Source: Cordia subcordata
Taxonomy: Eukaryota; Streptophyta; Magnoliopsida; Boraginales; Cordiaceae
Direction of reading: 5' to 3'
Assembly (NCBI GenBank): GCA_028554755.1
Contig: JAPTOF010000007.1
Location: 18,843,001 to 18,907,000, forward strand
Length of the DNA stretch: 64,000 nt
The notes beneath the pieces were generated by a model, which was not told the DNA's origin, did no database searches, and saw only the letters and a list, made by a program, of their open reading frames with translations. The position numbers and the translations under genes are program-made. Positions within the stretch are counted from its first letter, which is position 1; every line of letters begins with the position of its first letter. Shown here piece by piece: positions 47,301-59,597 of the stretch.

Positions 47301-50300
47301 AGTTTTATGCTATTAATTTCAAAATTCGCGAACTAGTATGCATAAACAGGTGAAAAATCATGTTAGAGTGAGAACAACTTTAAGCTAACAGAAGAAAAAT
47401 TCAGTCATTGACGGTGAATTTACTGACCAAATAATTGAGAAATGGAGTAAAAAGGAAGAAACATGAGTGACATGGCATTAACGACACAAACCTTGGATGG
47501 TCTGAACTCCAGATTGAATCCTCTTTGCGCATTCTTTAAAAAGTCCTTTAGGACGGCTGAAAACAACCACCATAAGATCTACCAGGGCATAGACTGCACT
47601 TTTTGGTAGCCACTCCCCATCAATAGGAGGTGGGGCCAGCTGAAGCTTGTCACCCCATCCTCGTTTCAAATTTCCAAAGTATGCTGGTCCTAGAGATTCT
47701 TTGCTGGCTGAACTCATACCGGTAATATTACTAAGATGTTCTTCAAGCTGAGCTTGTCTTTCAGAAAGAGTTGTTCTTTCTCTAAAGTTCAAGTCAGCAC
47801 GAGAGAGACTTTGAGTTAATTCATCAAGCTCTCTTGTGAGTTCTTGAATATGTCGCATCCGCTGTAAGTCAGACTTCATAGCAGTATCCAATTTCTCAAC
47901 ACGTTCAGTAACGTTCTTGTAGTCACATATACGAAGCAGATAGAATATACATAGCAGCTCACTGTAGAACTGTAAACCAAGGCATTGTTGTCTCTGTTGG
48001 ATTCGAAAAGACAAATGAGGATCTTAAGAATTGATGCAAAATACATGGATGATCGTCATAAAGATCCATAAAAGCAACAAACTCGCAAGTTCTCAAAGTT
48101 ATAATATTCAAAAGGTAACAGAAGCAAGACTCTTTCAATTCTGTACCTGCAACTTATAATGAACTTATTGCACTCTTAGCAGTGGTATAGCAAAACAAAT
48201 GTAAAAGTTCAGCATCAGATCAGCAAACAACAATAGTGTTTAGTTCATCCATGTCTTCAGATATTACAAAGCTTCTAGTTAGTTACAAGCGATAGCACTC
48301 TCCACAACATTTAAGTGTAAAAGTGTAAAGCCAAAGGTCCTCAAATACAGCCACAGATTAGCAGAAACTATATTCCACAACCTCTTGAGTGTAATAAAGA
48401 CAAACAGTAAAATGCACCAGATCCCCTGTGGCTTATCATAAGCTCACAACATCTACCAGTGGTACCAAAAGTCCCACAACAAGCCCCTGTGATGAGTAAA
48501 AGTTCCACGCATACCCCCTACCATTCTACACTCCCTTAACGGCTTTAAAACTTATAGCAAAAAGACATTAATAGCTTTACCCCACTCGTTCAATTTTCTT
48601 CTTCTTTTTTTTTTTGGGAAACAATAGTTATACAAAGAAAAAAACTAATTAAACCTAAGATACTACAATAAAAGTTAATTGCAGACCAAGTAAACAATAC
48701 CAGGGACAATTTAAGCAACAAATTAAGACCCACCAATGTTTTATCTCCAACAGATTCAGGGGAAAAAACAATTATCAATTCAATCAGAAATTTTCTCCTA
48801 TCCAAATAATCCAAGGATTTAACTTAATATCAAAGCATGCTTCTTCATATGGGTGGATCAAGCTACTTGACATGCATTCATATTAAAAGACAGTGCAATT
48901 CACGATTCTCCCATGATGTGCATTGCCAGGATCAAAAAAGAATCGGACCCATTTTCATAAAGCATAACACATAACATATAAATGGACACAAAACTTTGTC
49001 GACTTGAAGATTTCATAAATTTTAAATACATAAATAAATAAAGATAACAAAATTCATACATTAGCCCAAATCTAATATTACTTAAACGGCAAATAAAAGA
49101 CAAAAGATGACCACCCAAAACATCAATCACATAAGCGTTCACCATATAAATCACGTGTTTGAAAAAAAAGAAAGAAAATTAAATGAGTGGAGTAAGGTTA
49201 TTAATGTTCTTAACACCGTTAGAGGAGTGTAGGATGGTGAGGGGTGCGTGTGGAACTTTTACTCACACAGGGGCTTGTTGTGGGACTTTTGGCACCATAG
49301 GGTGGTGTTGTGCACTTATATTAGACCACAGGGGGTCTGGTGCATTCCTGCTGCCCCCCCCCTCCCCCCAAAACCCCACCCCAAAAAGAAAAAAAGCCTC
49401 CAAAAAAACAACCACCATCACAAAAAACAAACCAAAATCTAAAATGAACATGCATTCACCAAATACTAGTGTGAACATTAAACATAATTTCAGTTGAGAA
49501 AAGTTTCAGGATATAAATTGGTTAGAAAACCAACAACAATCACTTTGACATAATTCAGATATCCAAAATTGGGCATACAAAATTAAAAGGTTTTCCCCTG
49601 ACATAAATAACATGTTCTTTTAAAAAGTAAACTAGAAGTAGGCTAGCACTGAGTTACTTTATTACTTCCATATAAACCATTGACCACTTTCCACCATAAA
49701 ATTGGAAAAAGAAAACCTATATTTTATTTAGGAACTGAAGTTACTATTGACTTGTGACAGTTATAATTCTTATTACTTCCATATGATCCAGTGACCACTT
49801 TCCACCATAAAATTGGAAAAAGAAAAACCTATATTTTAATTTAGGAACTGAAGTTACTCAAAAAACTTCACAAGAAGGATATTGACTAGTGACAGTTATA
49901 ATTCGAACACAAGTTCTGGGTTTCAGGAGGGGTCCAGATAAACGTACTTTATCAGGCTCCATATTTTCCCACAAAATGTTGCATCTATTGGCAGCTCCCT
50001 CGACCAGGCTTAAATCATCCCACTGCATGAGATGCACATGCAAGATTGAACTAGCAAAAAACATCTGATACACAGAAAGCAAATATTTAGATGTATAAAA
50101 CAAACATTATTTCTCTCAAGGAACTATTAAAACATAAGAATAGAATAGCTACAGAACATGCCCATAATATTTCTAAGTATATAATAGTGGTTGGTGAACA
50201 AACTGAACAAGCAAAAACAACTACAGTATGCATAATCACACAATGTAATGGGGAACTTGAGAAGTACTAATTTGTTATATGCATAATCAAGCAATGCTAT

Positions 50301-51939
50301 GGGGAACTTGAAAAGTAATATCTTCTATTTCTCTTTAGAAAAAAATAAGCTTTTGATCGTGCACCAAAGTTCACAAGCAAAAATATTTATCTTAGTTTAG
50401 ACAAACCTGTAACTCTGGGTAACACATTTCTGTTGCACAAATATATGCATGCTCTAGAGCAGAAATTGACCCCTGATAGTCTCCCTCAATTATCAGAGCA
50501 TTTGCAAGCTGAGAATTGAAGTTGCATGCCCATAACTTCCCAGCAAACCTTAAGGAAATTAAACAATGGTGACATCAATTCATAGAGATCGAGAAAGGCT
50601 TGACCAAATTGGCGATATTTATTATCCTATCTATCCACATCCACATAGTAATCAAGCTACTCCAAGGAATAACAGCAGAACAGTGCACAAGAGCGAGTTA
50701 CACTTGCATTCAAAAATAATTTGAGAAAGATATTCAAGAATATTTTGATGTGATAACTTATGGAACTACTATTCTGTTCTGCAGATGGAACAGAATCCAT
50801 ATAGCGTCAAAGAAGTATTCTTTACAATATCACAAAGTTAAAGAGTAGAATTTCACCAATTAAGTAGAACTTCGAACCTGGTAAAAAAACAATAAGAAGA
50901 AGAGAAAGAATCTTTTGCTTTTAATGCAGTTCGAGAGTAGAATACCATTGTAAAGTAAAATTTGGCTTTGTGATTCAAAAAGAGATACAACAAGAGTAGG
51001 AAACTTTTCTACTAACATAGTAAGATCAGACAGCTATATTTAAACAGTAACCTAGGACCAGGACGGAGCATACCCATCTCCGGAAGTTGTTGTAAGTTCT
51101 AGACCTTTGCTCAGTATCTGTTTTTGTGTTGGCAGAGCACCCACAAGATGGTAACACTGGCTCAACAAGCTATACGTTCTGCACTTCAGTTCAAAGCATG
51201 AAGGGATTGACTTCAAGAGCAGTTGCTGTAACACATAGATATTTCGTCAGAAGTAGCAGTAAAAATAGTGCAAAGTTCCTCAGAATTCAATTTGTGTTAC
51301 CTAAGGAAAAACATATAGAATGCCACTACTAGGAAAGTGCCATATGGGTTATTCAAAAGATAGGAACTTTTTACAGATTACCAACTAGAAGGTCGAAATA
51401 GGCGATAAAGGAAACTTTAACATTCAGTTTGTGACACGCAAGCAAAACTTTAAGACCAGTAAACGTTAAACTTCGCGATCAAGACTTCCTCGTAGCACAG
51501 ATTGAATCAAGTGACTTCTAAAACTAAATCACATGACATTTTGTCATAACTGTATATGCAATTGCGAATATACCACCGTTAATTATATGTATACATCATC
51601 CATTTAATGGTCAACATTAGGACTAACAAGTTAAAGTTCATCCTTCTCAACAAAACCCGAGGCAGCAGTGAACTAATAATTAGCTCAAGCCACTAGCTCA
51701 GCCTCCAAAACAAGTGAATAATTCGACAAAATTCTTGGCTAGAGTTAGCACTATTATCAATTATGCCCTTGTTTTAGCACTTCATAAATAATTATAGTAA
51801 TTCAATACTCGTCTCTATGTCGCAATTTCGCCTCCTAGCAAATAATTAGACAAGAATTTTACCAAACAATTCAATTATCGTTTTGAATTTCCTCCTTAAA
51901 TTCAAAAGAAAAATGAAAAAAATTCCAAAAAAAATTAAA

Positions 51940-51971
<32 letters not shown>

Positions 51972-52194
51972 GGGTGTGTACGGAGCGTTCGAGGTGGGCC
52001 TTGGCGTGGTTGACGTTGTGAGTGTGCTTGAGGAGAAGAGTGGCGATGCGGAGTCGGGTTTTGATCTCCACGATGGGAAGGAAAGAGACTTGGCTTTGGG
52101 AAATGGCTTCTAAGCACTTCACGGCTTTCCCTATTTCGCCCTTCCTCTCGTGATACTCCGCCAGCCCCCACAGCCCCTCCGCCACCGCTTCCAT
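41301..52194 (-). CDS. SCC4: Cohesin-loading complex subunit SCC4/MAU2 (13 exons, 721 aa)
   Basis: Exons: 52194-51982, 51225-51074, 50548-50407, 50064-49948, 47993-47492, 46562-46524, 46422-46301, 45133-44987, 44354-44265, 44171-44047, 42794-42589, 41722-41598, 41486-41301. All introns are GT-AG and the sum is 2166 nt. The start MEAVAEGLWGLAEYHERKGE is the first ATG in frame after an upstream stop. The protein is a TPR-type helical array over nearly its whole length. Blocks typical of plant SCC4 include NHAKAHLERS (exon 1), LHVHLMQW (exon 4), AYFGNLKRGW and DGEWLPKSA (exon 5), GQYAHSVGCYSEA (exon 8), LGNLALALHDTGQAREILRS (exon 11) and a C-terminal LDIPESIG (exon 13). Length is close to the Arabidopsis protein (about 720-730 aa). 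In the family SCC4 binds SCC2 and helps load cohesin onto chromatin, in the nucleus, and is essential in plant embryos. No damage is seen in the frame. Confidence 0.95.
46827..46967. repeat. Imperfect 105-bp tandem repeat in intron 5 of SCC4
   Basis: GTATGATCAATCCAGAAT occurs at 46841 and again at 46946, each preceded by AATAAA...AGT and a CTC/TTC-GG block. The repeats are diverged outside this core. Confidence 0.55.
48411..49346. mobile_element. Long-terminal-inverted-repeat element in intron 4 of SCC4
   Basis: 48411 to about 48600 reads as the reverse complement of 49168-49346, starting from AATGCACCAGA at the outer ends. Shared blocks include CCAAAAGTCCCACAACAAGC, CCCCTGTG and GAGTAAAAGTTCCAC. 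The arms are about 180-190 bp and roughly four fifths identical by eye. The 560-bp middle has no recognised frame. Long inverted arms suggest a Mutator-like or foldback element, but no target-site duplication could be found. Transcribed in the intron, it could form a long RNA hairpin. Confidence 0.68.
49661..49905. repeat. 111-bp tandem duplication next to exon 4 of SCC4
   Basis: Copies begin ATTACTTCCATAT at 49661 and 49772 and share GACCACTTTCCACCATAAAA, then GGAACTGAAGTTACT. The second copy carries about 21 extra bases near 49858-49880. The array ends 40-50 bp downstream (in gene sense) of the donor of exon 4. Confidence 0.88.
51939..51973. repeat. (TA)n(GA)n microsatellite at the start of SCC4 intron 1
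   Basis: TA units run into GA units about 10 bp inside the intron from the exon 1 donor. Confidence 0.92.
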
Positions 52195-52560
52195 TTCTCC
52201 TCCACCGCCGGCGCAGTCCTCCTTCTTCTTCTTCAAACTCTACACATTATTTTCTTCAACCTCACATATATATATCTATATATACATGTATGTATATATG
52301 TATAATGTATAGTTCAAAAAAGTTCAGAGTGTGTAGTAGAAAATGCACAAATTTTTACTAGTTTTGGGAACGGAGAGGAAGAAGAAAAAGAAAAAGAAAA
52401 AGGCACTACATTTTCTAACAATACAGGTTGGGTTGAGTACAATAGGTGATAGCCCAACTAGGTGTGTAAACTGGGCTGATGAATAAATGGGGCCATGATA
52501 TAAGGTCCGTTTGTAACTTTTCTTGAGAAACCTTTTTGGTTCGAGACTTATAGGATTTGT
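52195..52560 (-). promoter_or_regulatory. Probable 5' UTR and promoter of SCC4
   Basis: Upstream of the start codon lie a GAAGAAGAAGAAGG-rich leader (sense strand, about 52205-52240) and a TA-rich run at 52260-52312 that could contain the TATA element. Position is the main evidence. Confidence 0.4.
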
Positions 52561-54544
52561 TTGGATTGACTTTTTTCTAAGAAAAAAAAATTGAATAAAT
52601 TATGTTCTTTTTTAAATAACTCTTTAGTTTGGCTTTAAAAAAAATTAAAATTCTGACAAAATGCTCAAAGACAGCTTATTTTAGAAATCAGAACTTTTAA
52701 TTTCCTTAAAAAAGCACTTTTTTCAAAAGAAATGACCTTTCCACAAGTTAAATCCTTTTTCTTTCTCTCTTCTTTATGGTGTTAATTTTTGCCCAATGCA
52801 AGATAATACGTATATCCCAAAGTAACGAGCAATATCGTTTTAAGTTATATGGAAATCGAAATTTCTGTTACACATAAAAATTGAATATCAAAACGTGGCC
52901 TCTAAAAGTTGAGATAAAGTCAATTAAAACGCAAGTCACTATGGCCAACTCTAATAACCTTCTTAAGTATTTATTTTTTTTACATTTATAGAGGTTGTTA
53001 TGCTATGATCACTCTGACAATTCCCTACAGGAATTCGCTATTTCCATGAAGGCTCTTCAAATTAAAAAAGTAACTTCAACTCTCCATTTCCAATTAAAAT
53101 GGAGAGTTTTTTAGAGAGTGTTATTTTTGAGAGAAATTAAATGAAAAATTCTTAAAATAAGAATTAATTAAAAATGAAGTGTATTATTGGGTGAAACTAA
53201 AAGATGAGTACCTAAAAATAAGTAATCAATCTTTACCGCTTAAAATAAATTACTAGGGGCAATCCTCGCAAAATTTTGAACTGACAAATGCGATAGTTGT
53301 TTATGGTGTTCTTTAGTAGATACTTTTCTTAGAAATATCCCTATTAAGTTGAGTTAAGAAAACGAATTAGCCAATTACTGGCTTCTTCATGCACCTCCCT
53401 AAGCAAGGTAGTATCATCAGTTTCAATGCATTTCCTTCAAATTCGCTAAACCTCTAGTTCTTTTTTATTATATGTTGTTCTTAATGTCAGTTCTTTATGA
53501 ACTCCGGTAAGGGACCCAATGGCACAAGTCTGAGCACTCACTAGATAGGTCAGTTTTGACCCAAAAAATAAATAAATAAACAGGTCAATATAGAAAAGCG
53601 ATACAAATAGATAATTCTCCAAAATCCCGATTCTCTCTTTCTATACACAATAATTTGAATCACCTACTTGTCTTCTGTACAACACACAGTCCCACTCACA
53701 AGACCACCGAAATCTTCATTTTAGCTGCCTAAGGCAATCCACCTTGCGCAACCTATATAAGGAGAGCGGTTAGTAGCCTAAATTTGAAATTATATTCAGT
53801 AATCTTCTTAATATTTGAAATCATAATTTAAAAAAAAATTTGAAATTATTTATTATCTTCGATGATAAATGATATTTTAAAACCATCATTTGGTTTTCTC
53901 TGGAGTCACAGAAGCGAACACATTTGCTTTTTGTGGTGTTCCCCCCCCCCCCCCCCAAGATCAAATAGTTTGAAGATAAATGTTTTCTTTTTTATATTTT
54001 GGTAAAATATTATAATTTGATCAGCATGATTTCGTTCACACAACAGCTGTAAAAATGGCTTTCGACATGGACTTGCAATATTAAATGCAAATTAGGTACT
54101 CACATTATTGTCTTCTTCCCAAAAGTTTCTTAACCATGACATTCCCTTTGTTCTTCCGTCTACATTATTAAAAAATTGTGCACCACAAATGGCTTTTTAT
54201 TTAATTTGGTACCTTATCTAAAACTTTTCATTCTAAAAAAACGAACATTCTTTTTTTTATTATTATTTGTTGGGCTAAGACGAACATTCTTTACTCGTCT
54301 TAAGTAGTATTGTTCATTAAAATAATTATAAAAATTTTGTATTAAAGTAGGAGGATATTATTTTTTTTTAAAAGGCAAAGTAGTTTTCTTTTTTTGTCGT
54401 TGGCAAAATTGTCTTGTTTCTTGGTCAAATTACCTTACCTATCAGCAAGTGAAAAAGTGAAAAAGAAAAAAAGAGAGAAGTAAAGAGTACTGCTTTTTTT
54501 ACCTGCTTATAAAAATGTAAAACTTGCTTATTAAATAGATTTTA
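52561..54544. other. AT-rich intergenic DNA
   Basis: No gene recognised. A TTTGTTTGGATTGAC motif at about 52556 marks a possible MITE end, and a C run lies at 53941-53956. Confidence 0.5.
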
Positions 54545-54549
54545 CCAAA
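54545..54549. repeat. Copia target-site duplication, left
   Basis: CCAAA, repeated at 59593-59597. Confidence 0.85.
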
Positions 54550-54800
54550 TGATAAGATAGTCATATGACTTGTAATAGAAAGTGTTAGGTTGTATAGAAT
54601 TACTCTATCACAGTCAGTAATATTAACATAGCTATTTTAACTAACAAAGCAGTTAGCTGAGCTGTTGTATCAGACAGTTACAAAAGCAGTTAGTTAGTAG
54701 CTTGAGTGCCAAGACACTTTATTCTATAAATACCTCATGTAATCAGTTTCAGTTAATGTGAAAGATCAAGATATTTTTGCATGCTCTTCATTTCTTCATA
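54550..54800 (+). repeat. Copia 5' LTR
   Basis: Starts TGATAAGATAGTC and ends CTTCATTTCTTCATA, with CTATAAATACC at about 54724 as the likely TATA box of the element. Confidence 0.95.
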
Positions 54801-54813
54801 TGGTATCTAGAGC
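54801..54813 (+). other. Copia primer-binding site
   Basis: TGGTATCTAGAGC directly follows the LTR and is complementary to the 3' end of initiator tRNA-Met with one change from the usual plant form. Confidence 0.88.
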
Positions 54814-55019
54814 TAGGTCTTTCCAGAGAGGAATTTTGTTCGAAACCCTAGTCTAAGGTTTCATTCATCAGCGATTAGCTAGAAATCTCCAATTACAGCT
54901 AGTTCTTTCTTCTCCCAGCTATAAATCAGTTTCTTATCTGCTCACCAAGCTTCACGAAGGGTTTTTCTATTGGTATTCCATCAATCTAGCCTCTTCTCCA
55001 ATTGGTTGAAGCTTCTTCC

Positions 55020-55997
55020 ATGGCGGAACTACATGATTTACCTGCTGGAGTTAAGTTTCTCATTCAAAACTTCACATCTATGGTGCATATCAAACTGGAT
55101 TCCACAAATTACATGGTCTGGAGATCTCAATTGCAGCGAATCTTCAAGGCACATCATCTGTTGGATCATATCACAGGGAAATCACCTTGTCCTGCTCCAA
55201 CAGTGAAGGATGCTACTGGGAAGAACATAATCAATCCTGATTATGAAGCCTGGACTTCCTTAGATGAGCATCTTCAGAACTGTCTCTTTGCTGCTATTTC
55301 TCCTACTGTTCTTACTTTAATTCTTCATCTAAATACAGCTGCTACTATTTGGCAAGCACTTGAACTGAGATTTAACTCCTTTTGCAGATCTCATGTTCAT
55401 CATCTGAAGAACAGACTTCTCAATATCATTAAGGGCACAAAAACAATGCAAGCTTATCTTGATAAAATCAAGACCATCACTGATAGCTTAGCTGCTGTAG
55501 ATGATATTGTTACAGAGGAAGATCTAGTTCTTCTCACTCTCAGGGGACTTCCTCCTAAGTATGACTCTTTTCAGTCTAGTGTTAGGTTAAGACCTACATC
55601 TATTGCAGTCTCAGAGTTAAATTCTTTGCTTCTAAGTGAAGATTTTAATTTTCAGTTAAAGAAAAAGCTCACTCTAGCAGATTCTTCCTCTGATACTTAC
55701 ACCCTGTTGTATACCAACACTACACAAGGTAGGGGTTCTAATAGAGGTAGAGGCAGAGGGAGAAATTCAAATCCTAGAGGCAGAGCTCCTACTAACAGAG
55801 GAGGCTATACTCAGTCATCATCTTCTTCTGTTTCACCACAGGGAAATAATTCCAACTCAAACTCAGTTTCAACTAGTTCTTCCTATGGCTCCTCCACTAA
55901 GATCTATTGTCAGATTTGTGAAAAACCAGATCACAATGCTAGAGAGTACCGGTACAGATTTGATACCACTTATGCTAATCCTCAGTCAGACAAATAG
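55020..55997 (+). pseudogene. Copia gag region
   Basis: Opens with ATG at 55020 (MAELHDLPAG) and runs 325 codons. It contains the gag-type block LDSTNYMVWRSQL, a central helical region, LRGLPPKYDSF and an RGRGRGRN-type basic tail. The zinc knuckle reads CQICEKPDHNAREY: the final Cys of CX2CX4HX4C is Tyr. A TAG at 55995 cuts gag from pol, where copia elements normally have one continuous frame. Confidence 0.88.
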
Positions 55998-58900
55998 GCC
56001 TATAACACTCAGGCTGATGCTTCAACTTCTACTGATGGCTCATGGGTTCTAGACAGTGGAGCAAACACTCATGTCACTCCTGATTTGAGCAATCTGTCTA
56101 CTCATACTCCTTATCAAGGAACAGAGTCAGTGACTGTAGGTAATGGTACTCAACTTTATATCATTAGTATTGGATCTGGTAAACTTTTCACTTCTTCTTC
56201 CATCTACAAGTTGACTAATGTCCTTCATATCCCTCAAATTTCTTCCAATTTAATTGCTGTGTCACAATTCACTCTTGATAATAATTGCACCTTGATTTTC
56301 AACTCACAAGAGGTACTGATTGTGAATAATTCCAATAAGCAAATTCAGTACAAGGGCCTTTGCGAGTAAAGTCTATACAAGCTCCCATCTCAATTACCAT
56401 CCACTACTCCTCTATCTCCTACAATTCTCAGTTGCAGCTGCAGTGCTAAAGCTCTAACTCAAACTACTCTTTGGCATCAAAGACTGGGTCACCCTACCAA
56501 GAAACTGTCTTCTGTATTGTCTTCTTTGTTACATTGTCAGTTAGATAGTGACAGTCATACTTGTAATTCATGTGCTGTAGCAAAATCTCATAAAATTTCA
56601 TTTTCTTTGTCTACTAATGTCACTACTAAACCTTTTCAATTGGTACACTCTGATGTTTGGGGTCCCTCTCCTTTACCTTCTTATCAACATTATAGATATT
56701 ATATACTGTTTCTGGATGATTTATCCTTTGAAACAAAAATCAGATACTTATTCTTCTTTTTTGTTGTTCAATGCCATGGTACAAAATCAATTTGATACTA
56801 AAATTAAGATATTTAGGACTGATAATGGAACTGAATATCTTAATTCTCAGTTCAGTTCCTTTCTTCAGTCCTTAGGAACAATCTATCACATCACATGTCC
56901 TTACACCCCAGAGCAAAATGGCAAAGTTGAAAGAAAACACAGGCATTTAGTAGAAACTGCTTTGACTCTTATGCATCAGGTTAGTTTACCTAATTCTCTA
57001 TGGCTTGAGTCACTGGCTACAGCTAATTACTTAATAAACAGGATTCCTACACCTGTTCTATCTAATAAGTCTCCTTTTGAGTGTCTTTATTCCAAGCAGC
57101 CAAACTACATGTTTCTCAGAGTTATAGGTTGTCTGTGCTATCCTTGGCTAAGACTTTATACTAAACACAAACTGCAACCAAGGTCTACTCCCTATGTTTT
57201 CATTGGTTATTGTCCTACTACTAAAGGGTATAGGTGTCTGGATCCTAAAACAAATAGAGTGTACATTTCTAGGCATGTTAAATTCATAGAACATGTGTTT
57301 CCTTTTGCTATTTCTGCTTTGTAGGATGCAAAATCTTCCACTCCTACTTCATCCTGTTTTCCATCTCTGAACACTAGTTCATTAGTCTTTCCCACCTCAT
57401 AGGATTTCACTACTCTTGCAGTGTCCCAGTCTTACTCTCATGAGTCTCCTGTAGTAAGACAATTTCAGTCTTCTGCAAATTCATCAACATATCACTCCAC
57501 TAGACATTCTGCATCTGAAGATGTTATGCATATGTCTAAACAGTTTCATCATTCTTCAGAAAATAGTCCTTCTCAGTCTTCATCATCTTCTGCTACCTCA
57601 AATCATCCTGGCTTATCAATTTCACACTCTGATAGTACCACTAGGACTGTCTCTCATCATACAGACCAGCAGTGTTCTACAAACTCCTCCAGTTCAAATT
57701 CAGCTTCTCTCCCTGTGTCTTTACATCCCATGCTCACTAGATCCAAAACAGGCAGTCTTAAACCTCCCTTGTATAATCTTCATACTCTTGTAACTAGTCC
57801 ACCTACTACTGAGCCAACTACTTATAAACAAGCTGCATCTTCTAGTTACTGGATCTAAGCTATGAAGGAAGAGTATGATGCCTTGCTTAAACAGAACACC
57901 TGGACTCTAGTTCCTTTGCCACCTAATAGATAGCCTATTGGAAACAAATGGGTATACAGAATTAAGTACAAGGCAGATGGTACAGTTTCCAGGTACAAGG
58001 CAAAATTAGTTGCCAAAGGATTTCATCAGCAGGAAGGACTTGATTATACTGAGACTTTTAGTCCAGTTGTTAAACCTCAAACAATCAGGATTGTTTTGAC
58101 AATGGCAGTTACATTCAAGTGGCCTATTAGACAACTTGATGTTTCTAATGCTTTTCTTCATGTAACTTTAGATGAGGAGGTTTATATGCTACAGCCTCAG
58201 GGCTTTGAAAATTCTCAACTTCCTAATTTTGTTTGTAAACTCAATAAATCCCTTTATGGTCTCAAGCAAGCACCAAGGGCATGGTATCAAATGCTGTCCT
58301 ATTTTCTCCTATGCTAGGGGTTTACTTGCAGCTCCTCTGATACATATCTGTTTGTTCATAAGACAAGTTAGTCAATAACAATTATTTTGGTCTATGTGGA
58401 TGATCTTATCCTTACTAGTTCGTCATCACAGGCTATTACTGATCTCATTGCAGCCATGAGTCAAAAATTTGCTATGAAGGATCTAGGTCCTTTATCTTAT
58501 TTTCTAGGTAGTCTGCTATTCTTCAAATGGTTTACTGCTTTATCAAAGCAAATATGCCTTGGATATTCTAAACAAGGCTGGCAGGTCTGAATGTCACTCT
58601 ACTGAGCTTCCTACTATGGCAAAGTCCTCAGGCAAATCTGCAGACTTGGTTCCCTACTCTAATCCTACTCAGTTTAGAAGTATTCTTGGGGCTATTCAAT
58701 ATCTTACAATGACTAGACCTGATATTCAATATGCAGTCAACACCTTATGCCAGTCTATGCATTCACCTACTCAGCAAAATTTTGCAACTCTCAAGAAATT
58801 GCTTAGGTTCATTAAAGGGACATTTAACCAGGGTCTTTTTCTGCAGCCTAGTTCATTTACTATGAAGGCTTATTGAGACTCAGATTGGGCTAGCGACTCC

Positions 58901-59344
58901 CTGGACAAGAAGTCAACTACTGCTTACTGCATTTTCTTGCGTCAAAATCTCATTTCATGGACATCCAAAAAGCAACCTACTGTTGCAAGGTCCACAACAG
59001 AAGCAAAATATAGGGTAATGGCTCATACATCTGCAGAAATTCAATGGCTCTCCTATCTGCTTAAAGACTTGGGCATTACACTATCTATTCCTACACTCTT
59101 TTGTGAAAATGCTTCAGCTCTAGCACTGGCAAACAACCCAGTCTATCATGCTAGGACAAAACATATAGAAATTGATTATCATTTTGTTAGGGAACAGGTT
59201 TTGTCCAAGCAACTTGCAGTGTCTCATATTTCAACAACTGAACAAATTGCAAATCTGCTTACTAAGCATCTATCAAAGCCAGTTTTCTCCTATCTCAAGT
59301 CCAAGCTTCACATGCTTACCCCTGCTCAGCTTGAGGGGGGCTGA
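55998..59344 (+). pseudogene. Copia pol region (protease, integrase, RT, RNase H), broken
   Basis: Protease motif DSGAN lies at about 56051. The GAG-pre-integrase block WHQRLGHP is at about 56470 with CNSC at 56562. Integrase shows HSDVW (56647), RTDNGTE (56815) and PEQNGKVERKH (56908). RT shows [10 protein letters not shown] (58130), [11 protein letters not shown] (58252) and the catalytic YVDD (58390). RNase H runs to 59344 and has STTEAKY, with Lys where Glu is usual. Stops lie at 56367 (TAA), 57322, 57400 (TAG), 57856 (TAA), 57931, 58315, 58369 (TAG) and 58874 (TGA). The frame shifts at about 56718, where part of the integrase core is deleted, and again near 58530. Confidence 0.9.
59333..59341 (+). 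other. Copia polypurine tract
   Basis: GAGGGGGGC abuts the start of the right LTR. Confidence 0.85.
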
Positions 59345-59592
59345 TAAGATAGTCATATGACTTGTAATAGAAAGTGTTAGGTTGTATAGAATTACTCTGT
59401 CACAGTCAGTAATATTAGCATAGCTATTTTAACTAACAAAGCAGTTAGCTGAGCTGTTGTATCAGGCAATTACAAAAGTAGTTAGTTAGTAGCTTGAGTG
59501 CCAAGACACTCTATTCTATAAATACCTCATGTAATCAGTTTCAATTAATGTGAAAGATCAAGACATTTTTTCATGCTCTTCATTTCTTCATA
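59342..59592 (+). repeat. Copia 3' LTR
   Basis: Same length and ends as the 5' LTR, differing at about nine positions, most of them C/T or A/G changes. Confidence 0.95.
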
Positions 59593-59597
59593 CCAAA
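59593..59597. repeat. Copia target-site duplication, right
   Basis: CCAAA, matching 54545-54549. The two bases TA at the end of the LTR also match the left flank, so borders can slide by 2 bp. Confidence 0.85.

Larger units (their letters stand above)
54550..59592 (+). mobile_element. Full-length but decayed Ty1-copia retrotransposon
   Basis: Two 251-bp LTRs bound a 4.5-kb interior, with the CCAAA duplication on both sides. A primer-binding site (TGGTATCTAGAGC) follows the left LTR and a polypurine tract (GAGGGGGGC) precedes the right LTR. Domain order is gag, protease, integrase, reverse transcriptase, RNase H, which defines Ty1-copia. Nine in-frame stops and at least two frameshifts make it unable to encode its own proteins. 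The LTRs differ at about 9 of 251 positions by eye, so the insertion is not very recent but still young on a genome scale. Confidence 0.95.

Noticed and set aside
49183..49497. Plus-strand frame of 104 codons in SCC4 intron 4
   Set aside because: It is the right arm of the long inverted-repeat element followed by C-rich and A-rich low-complexity sequence.
51935..52171. Alternative minus-strand frame over SCC4 exon 1 (MGAGGVSREEGRNRES)
   Set aside because: It is out of frame with the conserved SCC4 start and ends in microsatellite text.
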